Assembly (NCBI GenBank): GCA_030549335.1
Contig: CM060187.1
Coordinates: 3,534,001-3,598,000, forward strand
Length of the DNA: 64,000 nucleotides
Source of the DNA: Pontederia crassipes
Taxonomy: Eukaryota; Streptophyta; Magnoliopsida; Commelinales; Pontederiaceae
Reading direction: 5' to 3'
Shown here: piece after piece, positions 47,172 to 58,465 of the stretch
How the letters are laid out: each line of letters opens with the position of its first letter
Numbering within the stretch: position 1 is the stretch's first letter
Program-made: the position numbers and the translations under genes
The notes under the pieces: generated by a model
What the model saw: only the letters and a program-made list of their open reading frames with translations
The model's database searches: none
Told to the model about the DNA's origin: nothing

Positions 47172-48048
47172 GGGTTATGTCCTTAGACCTCTTGTAAACT
47201 ATCACTATTTTCAGTCCCAAGGTATGAACTTGCCTTACGATATTACTAAGCTTTATCCTATTTTCCACTTTAATCCTTCCATTTGATTTTATTAATTTTT
47301 ACTTTTTTCCAATTGTGAAAGTGCTAAAGTTCCATCCCACATAATCATTAAAATATATGTACTAGATTTTAGTGTTTAATAAAATAAAATAATAATATAA
47401 TATAAAAGGGTTATTTTCATATACTACTCCTAAACTATCACGATTTTTTCCAAACTATGAATTTATTTTTTTGGATCCCTAAACTTTTTCGTTATTTCAT
47501 TTATGAAAAGTTGAAAATACCCCTCCCTCCGACTTTATGTTTTCGTTTCAACTTCAACAACTCCGAGAGGTATTTTTGACTTTTCATAAATGGAAAAAAT
47601 AAAAATTAATGAAGAAATTGACGGAAGAATCAAATTAAAAAATCGTGATAGTTTAGGGATTCAAAAAAATAAGTTTGTAGTTTGTGATTAGAGGTGGAAA
47701 ATCATAATAGTTTAGGGGTGATTTATGAAAATAAGCCTATAAAAAATGACTAACAATGATGAAGAGGATTATTTTTTATTTTAATATTATTAGTTATTAT
47801 TATATTATAATTTTATTCCTTTTAAAATACTAAAAAATAGCACATATATTTCAATTATTACATGGAGACGGCATTTAGTATTTTCACAAATGGAAAGAAT
47901 AAGAAATAATAGAAAAAGTTAACAAAATCAGACGAAAGTTTAAAGTGAAAAATGGGACAAAGTTGGATATCATATGTTAAGTTATATTTCAGGATTAGAT
48001 GCAAAAAATCGTGATAATTAATTTAGGAGAGGTTTAAGAAAGTAACCC
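47172..48048. mobile_element. Outer MITE with ~40-bp terminal inverted repeats
   Basis: The left end GGGTTATGTCCTTAGACCTC and the right end (on the opposite strand GGGTTACTTTCTTAAACCTC) are inverted copies over about 40 bases. Flanking nine-base words (TAATATTTA, TATTATTTT) match at seven positions, as for an old Mutator-type duplication. The segment is absent from D's other LTR. It has no coding capacity. Confidence 0.68.
47408..47737. mobile_element. Inner MITE, 330 bp, nested in the outer MITE
   Basis: Left end GGGTTATTTTCATATACTAC and right end (opposite strand) GGCTTATTTTCATAAATCAC are inverted copies over about 40 bases, including CCTAAACTAT. Direct TATAAAA copies flank it (47401-47407, 47738-47744). 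The termini resemble those of the outer MITE, so the two are probably of one family. Confidence 0.72.
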
Positions 48049-48273
48049 TATTATTTTATCATACATAATCCTAAATCTCAACAATAATTTTTATTATTTT
48101 GTGTTATTTATTTTATGCATATTGAAAATTACAAAATTATTATTTTTCATAATAAATTATTGTGATAAATAAACTACTTATTCGTGGAAATGACAACTTT
48201 ATTTTACATTTTTTTATTTGACATGACTAGTGAACTTGTTAGCAATTCTATTCCTTACAAATTTATTGCATCA

Positions 48274-49671
48274 ACGCTTTGGCTAATATGATTATTGGAC
48301 TATTTTTTTTTCAAAGTTTGTCTCTACTAACCAAAAATTGATCCAAAAATCAATCAATTTCAACATGACAACATGTCCATATTCGAAAACATGGAATTCA
48401 TTCACGATCTAATTATTTTATATCATAATATATAAATATATTATGATATATATTTTTATTTTTTGTTTTATCATAAAATTTGATTAGATATATAATGCAT
48501 AAGACAATCTTATTAGCCACACATAATGTAAAGATTTTTTGTTTATCATAATCGATTATATTATTGATGTTTTATTTGAAATATTTTAGATAAAAGATAA
48601 TGAACTAACGGTTAGTTTTTGAACTCTCTCTCGCACATAATAGCTACAGCTAGAGGTCCCATACAGGGCGTTAAGTAGCAATGTCATTGTACAATCTTCT
48701 CTCCAAACGACAGTACTAGTGATGAGCCAAAACCCTTGTTCAGATCTGCAGTGCATTTTGCATGCAAAATGGAGTCCATTCTTCAAAAAATACATTAACC
48801 TCATCCTCGTTATCCTCTCTTGCCATATCAGATCGGCTGATTTTTAAATATGCTTCAACGAGCAATAGGCTAGATAATGGCTCTGTTTGACATTATTAGC
48901 GGTTTGATGAACGGATAGCAGTTTAACTAGCGGATAGCGAATAACGAATGATTATTAGTGATTAAAGGTCATAACAAAAAAGTGTTTGATAAACTTAATC
49001 GTAGAATTATGTGATGAATATAAAATAACATAATTAGACATATGATAAATTATTTAATTTAAATACTACACATTGTACCACACATACGCGAGCATGTCTT
49101 CCCATTTTGTGAGATAAAAAGCATTTCTAAGAATTGCGAGAAGTTACTCTCTTTCTATATATGAGCCATGGTGTGAGACAAAACTCAATGTGTGCTCAAT
49201 TATTCGCATCATTAGAACTTAATTATATACTCAATTATTTTCTTTTATTTCATCTTGTTTTTACTAGGTCCATATCTGGACGCTTTGTTTGAGTGAAAAT
49301 AACAATACTAAAGTGCCATTATAGTGCACCTAATTTATCTTTTAAGGAGTATTCAGGTGGATTAATAAATTAATAACTCATGTGGGTAAAAATGGTGTGG
49401 TACTGGTATTGACATGGGAGGGCAATTAGAAGTGAAGAAGCAATGTCGAAAGCACTGGACCATTCAGAGAGAGAGAGAGCTGGACGTTTGAGAAGGTCAG
49501 TCCGAAGAAGTGGTGCAGTCAGGACCGTGCGTGTACATATTCATAGATATTCAAAGATAAATGCAGAGAGAGAGAGAGAGAGATTCAAAGATAAATGCAG
49601 AGAGAGAGAGGGGCAAAAGTCTAAAGCCGTGGCTCCGGCGTCCATGTTGGGGCACGTACGCTCAAATTAAC
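48274..49671. other. Spacer, no gene supported
   Basis: This is AT-rich DNA between D and F. Toward the right it contains GA microsatellites and a tandem duplication of ATTCAAAGATAAATGCAGAG (about 49549 and 49586) separated by a GA run. Short frames at 48586-48804 (minus) and 49443-49670 (plus) show no family motif. Confidence 0.45.
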
Positions 49672-50292
49672 TGTTGGATTGCGAGTCCGACAACAATTGA
49701 GAAAAAAAAGGAAAAAGCACGTTGACATCAAACACGAATTCGAGACGGAGGAGGAAAGAAATCCAACGTGAAGTTTATCTAACCATCCCTTGAAGCAGGA
49801 CAGCGCCATGAGCAAGAACAGAACGAAGCCACCGAGAGAGATAAAAAAAAAGAGAAGAGATTGAAAAAAATTTCGGGATTCATTTCGAGAACGAGTTCTT
49901 ATTCGTTCTTAATGAAACTTCAGACATTACTTCTCAGCAGCCTTCTCATCTATTTCTCATATTCCGATGAAATCGTTCTGACTTCTATCATCAGTTTCGA
50001 GAGACATTTATTCTGTGACATCCAAGATTAATTCTTGAGATTATTATTATAATCCTCTGCATAGTACATGGAAGATATTTTATAACCTACTATTATTTCA
50101 TAGTGGAAGATCTGGTGCTTGCTCCCGTGATTTTTTCCTCTCACGTTGAGAGGTTTTCCACATTAATTCTCTACGTCTTTGGTCTGATTTAATTTTGCTA
50201 TATTATTGTCATCATCCCATTATTATTGTACGCATTAAAAGGGAAAAAGAAGATAATTCCGCAACTATTAGTTCAGCATTTTTTTCCCAACA
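49672..50292 (+). repeat. Element F, 5' LTR (621 bp)
   Basis: It is close to the 3' LTR but has lost 21 bases at about 49779 that in the 3' LTR include TATAAAAGG, and about eight bases near its start (CTTGCCAT). Losing the TATA box would silence the element's own promoter. Confidence 0.9.
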
Positions 50293-50293
50293 C

Positions 50294-50305
50294 TTGTATC
50301 AGAGC
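50294..50305 (+). other. Element F primer binding site (tRNA-Met type)
   Basis: TTGTATCAGAGC lies one base after the LTR. It differs from the usual TGGTATCAGAGC by one base. Confidence 0.8.
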
Positions 50306-50328
50306 CTGGTCAGGAAGTGCACATTATA

Positions 50329-51180
50329 ATGGAGGACAATAATGCCCCCAGTCGGATGTTTGTGCTCACACAGGAACAAATTATTCTATCTGGAAGCCTC
50401 GGATGAAGGATTACTTAAATTGCAGAGACCTTTATGATCCAATTGAAGGTGATGCTGCAAAGCCCGATGACATGAATGATAAAAAGTGGGGGAGGATCAA
50501 GACCAAGACAGTCGTACAAATTCGACAGTGGGTCGACGATAAAGTGTTTCATCATATCGTACATATCGATGAACCCGACGAAGTGTGAAAAAAATTGCAA
50601 GAAATGTATGAGCGCAAATCGCCGCAGAATAAGGTGTTACTGATGAAGAAACTTGTTAACCTGAAGTACAAGGATGGACATTCTGTTGCAGAACATCTTG
50701 ACAGCTTTCAGGAATTAATTAACAAATTATCCTCAGTGAAGATCGTGTTTGAAGATGAGATCCAAGCACTACAACTACTGAGTTCTTTACCTGATAGTTG
50801 GGAAACGCTCGTTATCTCTCTGAACAACTCTGCTCTAGGTGGACAACTATCTTTAGAAACTATCAAGGATAATTTGTTCAATGAAGAAACGAGAAGGCAA
50901 TAGTAGAATCTCAACAATAAATCAGAGGCATTCATCGTGGAAGATCATGGGAGAAATAAACAGAGAAACTCTCACAGCCACGATAGATCAAGAGGCAAGT
51001 CGAAGTCCAGGAAAGAAATCACCTGTTATCATTGTGTCAAGCCAGAACACTTCAAGAAGGAGTGCAGAAAATTAAAGCGTGATCAGTCACATGAAAGGTC
51101 TGAAGATGCTGAAAAAGAAAAGAAGGGCAGTGGTGGAAACAACGTTGCGGTGGCTACATCAAATGATGTATAATTTCTTA
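50329..51180 (+). pseudogene. gag of element F, frameshifted
   Basis: ATG at 50329 opens the frame, but a repeated CA near 50366-50372 shifts it after about 13 codons. The proper frame continues from WKPRMKDYL (about 50392). Landmarks are DLYDPIEGD, IRQWVDDKVFHH, LPDSWETLV and a zinc knuckle CYHCVKPEHFKKEC near 51027. TGA at 50586, TAG at 50901 and TAA at 51171 interrupt it. It would form the particle shell. Confidence 0.85.
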
Positions 51181-51500
51181 TTCAAGAAGAGGAAGAAGAT
51201 GATGTCAATGTTGTGAGTCAAGATTCAGTTTGGATATTAGACACTACAGCTTCATTTCATGTTACCCTTCGCAGAGATGTATTCTCAACATATAAAGATG
51301 GAGCATTCGGGTCAGTAAAGATGGGGAACAAGTCGGAGTCCCAAATTGCTGGCGTTAGAGACATTCAGTTGAAGACCAACACAGGATGCAAGATTGTGTT
51401 CAAAGATGTGAGGCATGTACCAGAGATCCATCTCAACCTAATTTCAGTTGGAAAATTAGACGACGACGACTATGAGAGCAACTTCAAAGGGGGAGTGTGA
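51181..51500 (+). pseudogene. Aspartic protease of element F
   Basis: WILDTTASFHV at about 51228 is the active-site segment; the usual D-(T/S)-G triplet is D-T-T here, so it should be inactive. VRHVPEIHLNLISVGKLD marks the end of the domain. It would cut the polyprotein. A TGA ends the frame at 51498. Confidence 0.85.
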
Positions 51501-52411
51501 AAACTCAAGCGAGGTTCACTCCTACTGGCAAAAGGAAACAAAGATGGTACACTCTACAAGACTGAAGCACAACACTGCACCGAGAAAATAAACGTGACTC
51601 AAGAGATGTCATCCTCTGAGTTATGGCATAAGCGGCTTGGTCACATAGGTGAGAAAGGACTTCAAATATTAACTCAACGAAATCTGCTACCAGGTATATA
51701 AGAAATTTCACTTGACGTATGTGTTCACTGCTTGGCTGATAAGCAGACTAGATTTAGATTTAATAGGACTTCTTCATCTAGAAGTTCGCACATACTTGAT
51801 TTGGTGCATACTGATGTCTGCTATATGAAGGATAAAATTCTAAGTGGTGCTCTTTATTTTATTACATTTATTGATGACCATTCTAAAAGAGTCTGGGCTT
51901 TTCCTATAGCACACAAAAATCATGTGTTGACAGAGTTCAAGAAGTTTCATGCCAAAGTCGAAAGAGAAACTGGCAAGAAGCTCAAGTGTATTCGAGCAGA
52001 TAATGGCGGCGAATACAGAGGACCGTTTGAAGAATACTGCAACATCTATGGCATCAAGCTTGATAAGTCAGTTCCCAAAACTCCTCAGCAAAATGGTGTT
52101 ACTGAGAGGATGAACAGAACAATCGAGGAAAGTGTCAGATGTATGCTTCTACATGCCAAGCTATCGAAGGGATTTTGTGGTGAAGCAATGATGATTTCAG
52201 TCGAACTGATCAACCATTCACTATCAGTACCTCTGGATGATGACATACCTCTGAAAGTCTGGTCAGGAAAGGATGTTTCATATAAGCATCTCAGAGTGTT
52301 CGTCTGCAGAGCCTTTGTTCACATCCCCAGTGATGAGCGATCAAAACTTGACAGCAAATCGAAAGAATGCATCTTCCTCGGATATGGAAGTGAAGAATTT
52401 GGCTACAGACT
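51501..52411 (+). pseudogene. Integrase of element F
   Basis: The pre-integrase zinc domain is read as LWHKRLGHIGEKGL, then CVHC after a TAA near 51699. The core follows from 51732 with Asp in HTDVC, Asp in CIRADNGGEYRG and Glu in QNGVTERMNRT. KECIFLGYGSEEFGYRLW closes it. A frameshift near 52405 separates it from reverse transcriptase. Confidence 0.88.
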
Positions 52412-53480
52412 TTGGATCCTGTTAACAAGAAGGTTGTCAGAAGCAGAGATGATGTGTTCATGGAACACCAAACAATTGAAGATCTGTCAAAGGACAAGGA
52501 GCCAGCTATCTTCACTGATTATCTAGCTGAACCGAGTTCATTTGATGCGCCGGTAGAAGATGACATTGCTCCAGAAGCTGATCAAGATGACAGTAGTAGT
52601 GAGAGCAGCTCATATAATTCAGATATACCTTCGGATAGTCAAGACAGTGATGATGAGCCACATGCCGAGCATGATGCACCAGAACAAGAACCTCAATTGA
52701 GAAGATCGAATAGACAAAGACAAGAGTCAAAGCGGTACTCCCCGACAGAGTACGTGTTATTAACTGAAGGGGGAGAACCAGTGTGTTATCAAGAAGTCTT
52801 GTCACATGAGGAGAAGGATGAGTGGATGAAAGTCATGCAGGATGAGATGCAATCTCTGCATGAGAACAACACTTACAAACTAGTGAAGCTTCCTAAAAGG
52901 AAGAGGGCACTCAAGAACAAATGGGTGTTTCGACTGAAGAGTGAAGAGAATAATCCACACTCGACATACAAGGCAAGATTAGTTGTCAAGAGGTTCAGTA
53001 AGAAAAAATGAATTGATTTTGACGAGATATTCGCACCAGTGGTCAAAATGTTATCAATTCGAATGGTTCTTGGATTAGCTGCTACAAAGGATTTGGAAAT
53101 TCAACAATTAGATGTCAAGATAGCTTTTCTCCATGGTGACTTGGAAGAAGAGATTTACATAGAACAACCAGATGGTTTCCAAGAAAAAGGAAAAGAAAAC
53201 CTAGTGTGTAAATTGCAGAAAAGTTTATATGGACTCAAACAGGCACCTCGCCAGTGGTACAAGAAGTTTGAGTCGTTCATGACGCAGCAAGGATACAATA
53301 AGACCACATCAGATCATTGTGTCTTCGTGAAATATTTTTCACATGATGATTTTATTATCCTGTTATTATATGTTGATGACATGCTTATTGTAGGTCGGGA
53401 TAAAAGCAAGATTGACAGGTTAAAGCAGGAGCTGAGTCAATGCTTTTCCATGAAAGACCTAGGCGCATCAAGAATATCCT
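52412..53480 (+). pseudogene. Reverse transcriptase of element F
   Basis: An acidic Ser/Asp/Glu-rich linker is followed by RRSNRQRQESKRYSP and EWMKVMQDEMQSL. The catalytic parts are IQQLDVKIAFLHGDL and LLYVDDMLIVG (YVDD at 53369-53380, intact). A TGA stop lies near 53009. The frame is lost near 53470 just after FSMKDLGA. Confidence 0.9.
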
Positions 53481-53591
53481 CGGCATGAGGATCACTTGTG
53501 ACCGAGACAGCGCAAGCTATGGTTATCCCAAGAAACATACATCGATAAAGTCTTGGAGAGGTTCAACATGAAGAACGCAAAGACGGTTCCC

Positions 53592-53763
53592 TTTCTTCCG
53601 TTTCTGAGGTTTTTTTCAGTTTCTTAGTGACAATGGGCGACGGCATTCTTTGTCAAGGTTAAGTTCATTGTATATTGTACAATAAACGAATACAGTTTAT
53701 ATATGTACTGCCGGTAAAAATATAGGTATTCCAATTTTCCATGAATTTCCCATTTTTCACTCA
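53592..53763. other. Unidentified ~172-bp insertion in element F pol
   Basis: The copia frame stops making sense after ACGGTTCCC (53583-53591) and resumes at TCACCACTTGCTGG (53764 onward) with the expected PLAGHFKLS. The intervening 172 bases have no copia similarity. They contain pyrimidine-rich sequence followed by CAG and a second AT-rich half. I see no terminal repeats or target duplication. Confidence 0.6.
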
Positions 53764-54510
53764 TCACCACTTGCTGGTCACTTCAAGTTGAGTTCTAGAC
53801 AGTGTTCGGAAAGTAATACCGAGAAGCAAAAGATGAAGAACGTTCCATACGCATCTGCAGTTGGCAGTCTGATGTATGCAATGGTTTGCACAAGGCCAGA
53901 CATAACATATGCAGTTGGTGTGGTGAGCCGATTCTTATCAAATCCTGGTAGAGAGCATTGTGATGCAGTTAAGTGGATTCTCAGATATCTTCGAGGCACG
54001 TCTAAGATATGTTTATGTTTCGAAAATGTTGAGCCAGTGTTGGAAGGATTTACTGACTCTGACATGACAGGAGACATTGATAGTCGGAAGTCAACTTCTG
54101 GTTACTTGATGACATTCTCAGGAGCAACAGTCTCATGACAATCCAAGTTACAGAAGTGTGTTGCACTATTAACGACTGAAGCAGAATATATCGCAGCTAC
54201 TGAAGCAGGCAAGGAAATTCTGTGGATGAGACAGTTTCTGAGGGACTTAGGTTTAACGCAGGAGAAGTATATTATCCACTGCGATAATCAGAGTGCGATA
54301 TATCTGAGTAAGCATTCTAGTTTCCAATCTAAATCCAGGCACATTGATGTTCGATATCATTGGATTCATGATGAAACGAAGAAGAAGAAATTCTTTCTTC
54401 GCAAAATCTATACTAACAAGAATACGTCAGATATGATGACAAAACCTCTACCGAGAGAGAAGACCGAGTTCTGCAGGGAGCATGCAGGCTTGGTGGATTC
54501 CTTCGCATAG
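53764..54510 (+). pseudogene. RNase H of element F
   Basis: After PLAGHFKLS the frame carries VPYASAVGSLMYAMVCTRPD, the RNase H residues in GFTDSDMTGD, LTTEAEYIAA and HCDNQSAIYL, and the C-terminal CREHAGLVDS. A TGA at about 54136 replaces the expected Trp. It would remove RNA from the RNA-DNA hybrid. Confidence 0.9.
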
Positions 54511-54512
54511 AC

Positions 54513-54526
54513 AAGAAGGGGGAGTT
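54513..54526 (+). other. Element F polypurine tract
   Basis: AAGAAGGGGGAGTT lies just before the 3' LTR and is the expected plus-strand primer. Confidence 0.85.
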
Positions 54527-55179
54527 TGTTGGATTCTTGCCATGCGAGTCCGACAACAATTGAGAAAAAAAAGGAAAAAGCACGTTGATGTTAAACACGA
54601 ATTCGAGACGGAGGATGGAAGATATCCAACGTGAAGTTTATCATCTGAAGCTATAAAAGGACGTAACCATCCCTTGAAGCAAGACAGCGCCGTGAGCAAC
54701 AACAGAATGAAAGCCACCAAGAGAGAGAGAGAAAAAAAAGAGAAGAGAGAAAAAAAAACTTCCAGGTTCGTTTCGGGAACAAGTTATTATCCGTTCTCAA
54801 CGAAACTTTAGGCATTACTTCTCAGCAGCCTTCTCATCTATTCCTCATATTCCGGTGAGATCGTTCTGACTTCTATCATCAGTTTCGAGAGATATTTATT
54901 CTGTGGCATCCAAGATTAATTCTTGAGATTATTATTATAATCCTCTGCATAGTCCAGAGAAGATATTTTGTAACCTACTATTATTTCATAGTAGAAGATC
55001 TACTGCTTGCTCCCGTGGGTTTTTTCTCTCACGTTGAGAGGTTTTTCACGTTAATTTTCTGCGTCTTTGGTCTGATTTAATTCTGCTATATTATTGTCAT
55101 CATCCCATTATTATTGTGCGCATTAAAAGGAAAAAAGAAGATAATTTCGTAACTATTAGTTCAGTCATTTTTCCCAACA
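54527..55179 (+). repeat. Element F, 3' LTR (653 bp), retains the TATA box
   Basis: It begins TGTTGGATTCTTGCC and ends TTCCCAACA. TATAAAAGG at 54652-54660 is the probable promoter box. Flanking ATAAC is the target copy. Confidence 0.9.
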
Positions 55180-55184
55180 ATAAC

Positions 55185-55505
55185 ATATACAAGAAGTCAG
55201 AAGTCTAACAAGTAGGAACTGTAAGAAACCTTTTATTTACATGGACAAAGCCAACGAAATCATATGTTGACTTGTTTAAATTTTTTTGTACTCAATAACT
55301 AAAAAGTCCTAATTAAAAGTTCAACTCTAACAATCACATAATTTCAAAAAAAATTAATTTTTTAATATATTGTTGACGTTAGATTTTGGACATCTGATGC
55401 ATGAAATGAGCTCGTGATATCATGACGTGAAAAATTTCAAAAAATGAAGAGGATCAATTTTGATCCTTCTCTTCCTTCATTACACCCTAATAATTGCTAA
55501 AAATA
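55185..55505. other. Spacer, nothing recognised
   Basis: AT-rich sequence between element F and the possible LTR. No gene, RNA or repeat is supported. Confidence 0.4.
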
Positions 55506-57797
55506 TGTAACATCTCCGCTCACGACCCGAAGAGTTTAATAGCCAAAAACTCCCACCATTATTTCCTTTAAAACTCAGATTCATCTCTTCATTTCCTTTT
55601 TAATTCTCCACTAGTTTTCTTGATTTTTTTTTTGTGTTTCTTCCTCCATTTGGCTCGACCAGAAGCAGAGGGGGGAGGGGGATGATCTGCACGCATTGAG
55701 GATGCAAGAGGCCAAGGAAGAAGAAGGGAGCACGACTAGAGCTTGATCCGGTGAAAGGACAATCAAAATCTACAAAAAAGTGTGAACTTTAGGATCTAGA
55801 TCACAGGGTCATTTCCTGAAGAAATTGCATGTCTTACGGGTTGATAAGATTAAGATCCATGCCTATATGTTTATTCTTATAGGATAATAAATCGCAAGTT
55901 ATTGTTTCATATGATAGTGGATGTTCTTATAAAAAAAATTCTAGCTTGTTATGAAGTTTATGGATCTTTTCTTGCATGGTTATTAGGTTTATTTAAGCAT
56001 GTTTCCAAATCTTAAAATGAGTATGAGGTGATAGATGAAAAGGTTCTATTTAAGATGAGTAGAAGTATTCCTTTGATACTTAATTATGGCGATAACATGG
56101 CCTACTAAGAAGCCTAAAACCAAGGACCCCATTGGACCGGATAGAACTGGTCAAAATTAGATCAAACCTCATTTCAGACAGACTAGTTGGTTAAAAAAAA
56201 AGAGAAAAAAAACCTAAAAATGAAAACCAAAAGCCCTAAAGTGTGATTCCAAACAGTGTTGTGGTCGCTAAACAGTAAACATGGACAAAGACGAACGACA
56301 AAATCTTCCAAATTCACTGACACATGACTCCGATTGTGGCGAAGGTGAATCGTGGCATGAATGATCTCCAACAGCAACTAACGATCTCCAATCCTGTGGC
56401 CAACCAAAAGTTGTAAACTTCGTTCATTTTATTTTCTACTTTCCTTCCTTCACTGCTTCTCATCTTTGTTGACGATCTCCGATCGAAATGACCGTGAGCG
56501 GCAGTGAGGCGAACATGGCTCGGCAAGTCTCTGCGATGTGCATTTGTTCGTGGTGCTGCCCGCGCTCGCGGTGCCGCATGCGCTCGTGCTAGATGCCGCC
56601 TTGTTGTTGGCCTGAATGACTGAGTTGTTTCGTTGGTTGGCCGAGAAGGAGGTGCTGGTGAGTGGTGAGGCATCGGCTAATCGGCATGTAGGTTTGAAGT
56701 GGAGAATCTGGAGATGGTTGTAATGAGTTGGTTCAGGGGGTGTCATAATGTCATTACTATTTTTTTCTAATTAATAACTATATTGATGTGATTACTATAT
56801 TGTACTTGTGAACTTTGAATTTTGATTTTGAAGTTATGGCATGTGAACTTGAAGGCAACTATGGATATGTGAAGTTGTGAACTTTGGATTTTGATTTTGA
56901 AGTTTTGATATGTGTTTATTTTTTTTTACATGTTTGTTATACAGATAATTTGATAATTTGATGCATTCTAGTAAACTATGATATTTCATTACTAATCGGT
57001 CAGACTAGTTTGATCGGTTCAACTTGAAATGGAAATCTTTTTGGTTTGTTGTTATTGACTGATCCCCACTGGTCCATTATGGTCTAGGTAGCTATACACA
57101 TGTAATTTCAATGATACTCCCTAAAAGTGAAGACCTTTTTCAATTTATAAATAAGATGAAATGAAATGAACTGCTAAAGATAAAGTAAGGACGATATCCT
57201 TTATGAAATGAATATGAAATGAACTGATTTGAAAAAATGGAATCATGATGATCTTCATTATGAAAAAATGAACTGATTTGAAAAAATGAAAAAAATGGAA
57301 TCATGATGAAAAAATGGAATTATATCTTCATTATGTTTTTTTCGTGCTTATTCCTTATGGATCATCTCTAAGACCTATATATTATAAATTTCGCACTTAA
57401 GTTTTATGTTAACTGTTGAGCTTGCTTCCTATGTGATCCTCACATGTTCATTATATGTATGCGAGTTGGTTGATGTGTGCACCTTAATGCCAGTTCGGGT
57501 GGCGTATGCACATAGTTATCCTAGAGTCATGTTTGTTTTTATTTTTTATCGAGTTGTATGTGGAATCCATGGATAATATATTATAATATGGACTTTTATA
57601 TTACTAAAATCTGTTATGTACTCTTTTGTTTTATTTGATTAGCTTCCACATTTTTCTTAGTTAATTATTATAATATTTTATCTTAAAGTCACCCGCTATT
57701 GTGGCACACTTATTGACCATTGGATCAACAAAAGGATCAAATTGTACAGAGAAAATAATGCACGTCACGTGGACGGGTCAAATTTGGGAACTTTACA
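55506..57797. repeat. Possible solo LTR without matching target duplication
   Basis: TGTAACATCTCC at the left and GGGAACTTTACA at the right resemble the ends of the 3-kb solo LTR at 11428-14459 (TGTAACAC ... GGGGCTTTACA). Flanking bases differ (AAATA, TCTTG), so the ends may come from different insertions or a recombination. A GC-richer block at 56460-56740 opens minus-strand frames rich in Arg, Ala and Thr; no family is recognised there. Confidence 0.35.
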
Positions 57798-58407
57798 TCT
57801 TGCATGACAAGAAAAAAATTTGTTGGGAATATATCATCCATGCTATTGATCTCTGATGCCATCAAATTAATTAGTCAAGATAATGATGATATGAATTTTA
57901 ACTTTCCATGTGCTAGCATATTTGAATATTTGAACGGCTCCCAAAGAAGAAAGAAAAGTTCCTAATTAGTTCCATCAGACTGCTGAACCAGATCGAGAAC
58001 ACTTCGTTTAGTTTTCAGACTTGTTTCCTACAAGGTTTGTACAAGAAGTTATAACTACCGCAGCTGCTCGTCTGCCGCGTTAAAATTATAACAGTACGCA
58101 GTAAAGGATATGCATCTTAATCCATATTAACAATGAAGCGGTGGGTTAGTAGCGCCTTAACATCGAAACATGTCTCAAGTTCCATTTCTGTTTGACTTGA
58201 AAATTGAAAAGAAAAATAATTGTTTTTTTTGTCTAACAAAAGCAATCAAGTGCCATCTTATATGTTCAAGCTTTTAGTCGAGATAGTTAACTAACCTAAT
58301 TAAATATGATATTGGAGTGCGTCAAGTAAAGGTCATGCTCTAAATAAGATGCGTATAGTCTTATATAATTAAATATGGTAGTCATATATGCGTATACATA
58401 CATACGT

Positions 58408-58410
58408 GGA

Positions 58411-58460
<50 letters not shown>
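58408..58460. repeat. (AT)n microsatellite
   Basis: An uninterrupted AT run of about 45 bases is followed by GTATATAC. Frames through it (Tyr-Ile repeats) are not genes. It lies about 1.4 kb beyond the SPL8-like stop codon. Confidence 0.9.

Positions 58461-58465
<5 letters not shown>

Larger units (their letters stand above)
18520..48273 (+). mobile_element. Element D: decayed Tat/Athila-like LTR element, outermost host of the nest
   Basis: A truncated 5' LTR (18520-19577), a decayed primer site, a 4.1-kb internal region and a polypurine tract are followed by a 3' LTR that begins at 23746 (TGATGCATGC) and ends at 48273 (TTGCATCA). The 3' LTR is interrupted by element A and everything inside A. 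The two LTRs align over about 1 kb from 18520. The start of the 5' LTR is lost, so no target duplication can be tested. There are no clear coding domains. Hairpin and polypurine tract match the E/C class. Confidence 0.72.
46754..48273 (+). repeat. Element D, 3' LTR, second part
   Basis: It continues the LTR interrupted at 24710, aligns with 18905-19577 and ends TTATTGCATCA. A MITE pair (47172-48048) interrupts it. Confidence 0.72.
49672..55179 (+). mobile_element. Element F: Ty1/copia retrotransposon, TNT1/Tork-like
   Basis: LTRs at 49672-50292 and 54527-55179 begin TGTTGGATT and end CCCAACA. Flanks are TTAAC and ATAAC (four of five bases match). The internal order gag, protease, integrase, reverse transcriptase, RNase H is that of Ty1/copia. 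The sequence, especially the gag start, WHKRLGH and the C-terminus, resembles the TNT1-94/Tork group. One frameshift in gag, one between integrase and reverse transcriptase, one near 53470, several stops and a 172-base insertion make it inactive. Confidence 0.92.

Noticed and set aside
56314..56746. Minus-strand Arg/Ala/Thr-rich frames in a GC-richer block
   Set aside because: Overlapping frames are both open, which points to composition rather than coding. No family motif and no splice-compatible partner exon.
56090..57110. Possible DNA transposon with inverted ends (GGACCGG..., CAGACTAGTT words near 56175 and 57000)
   Set aside because: The inverted similarity is short and patchy, and no target duplication is visible.
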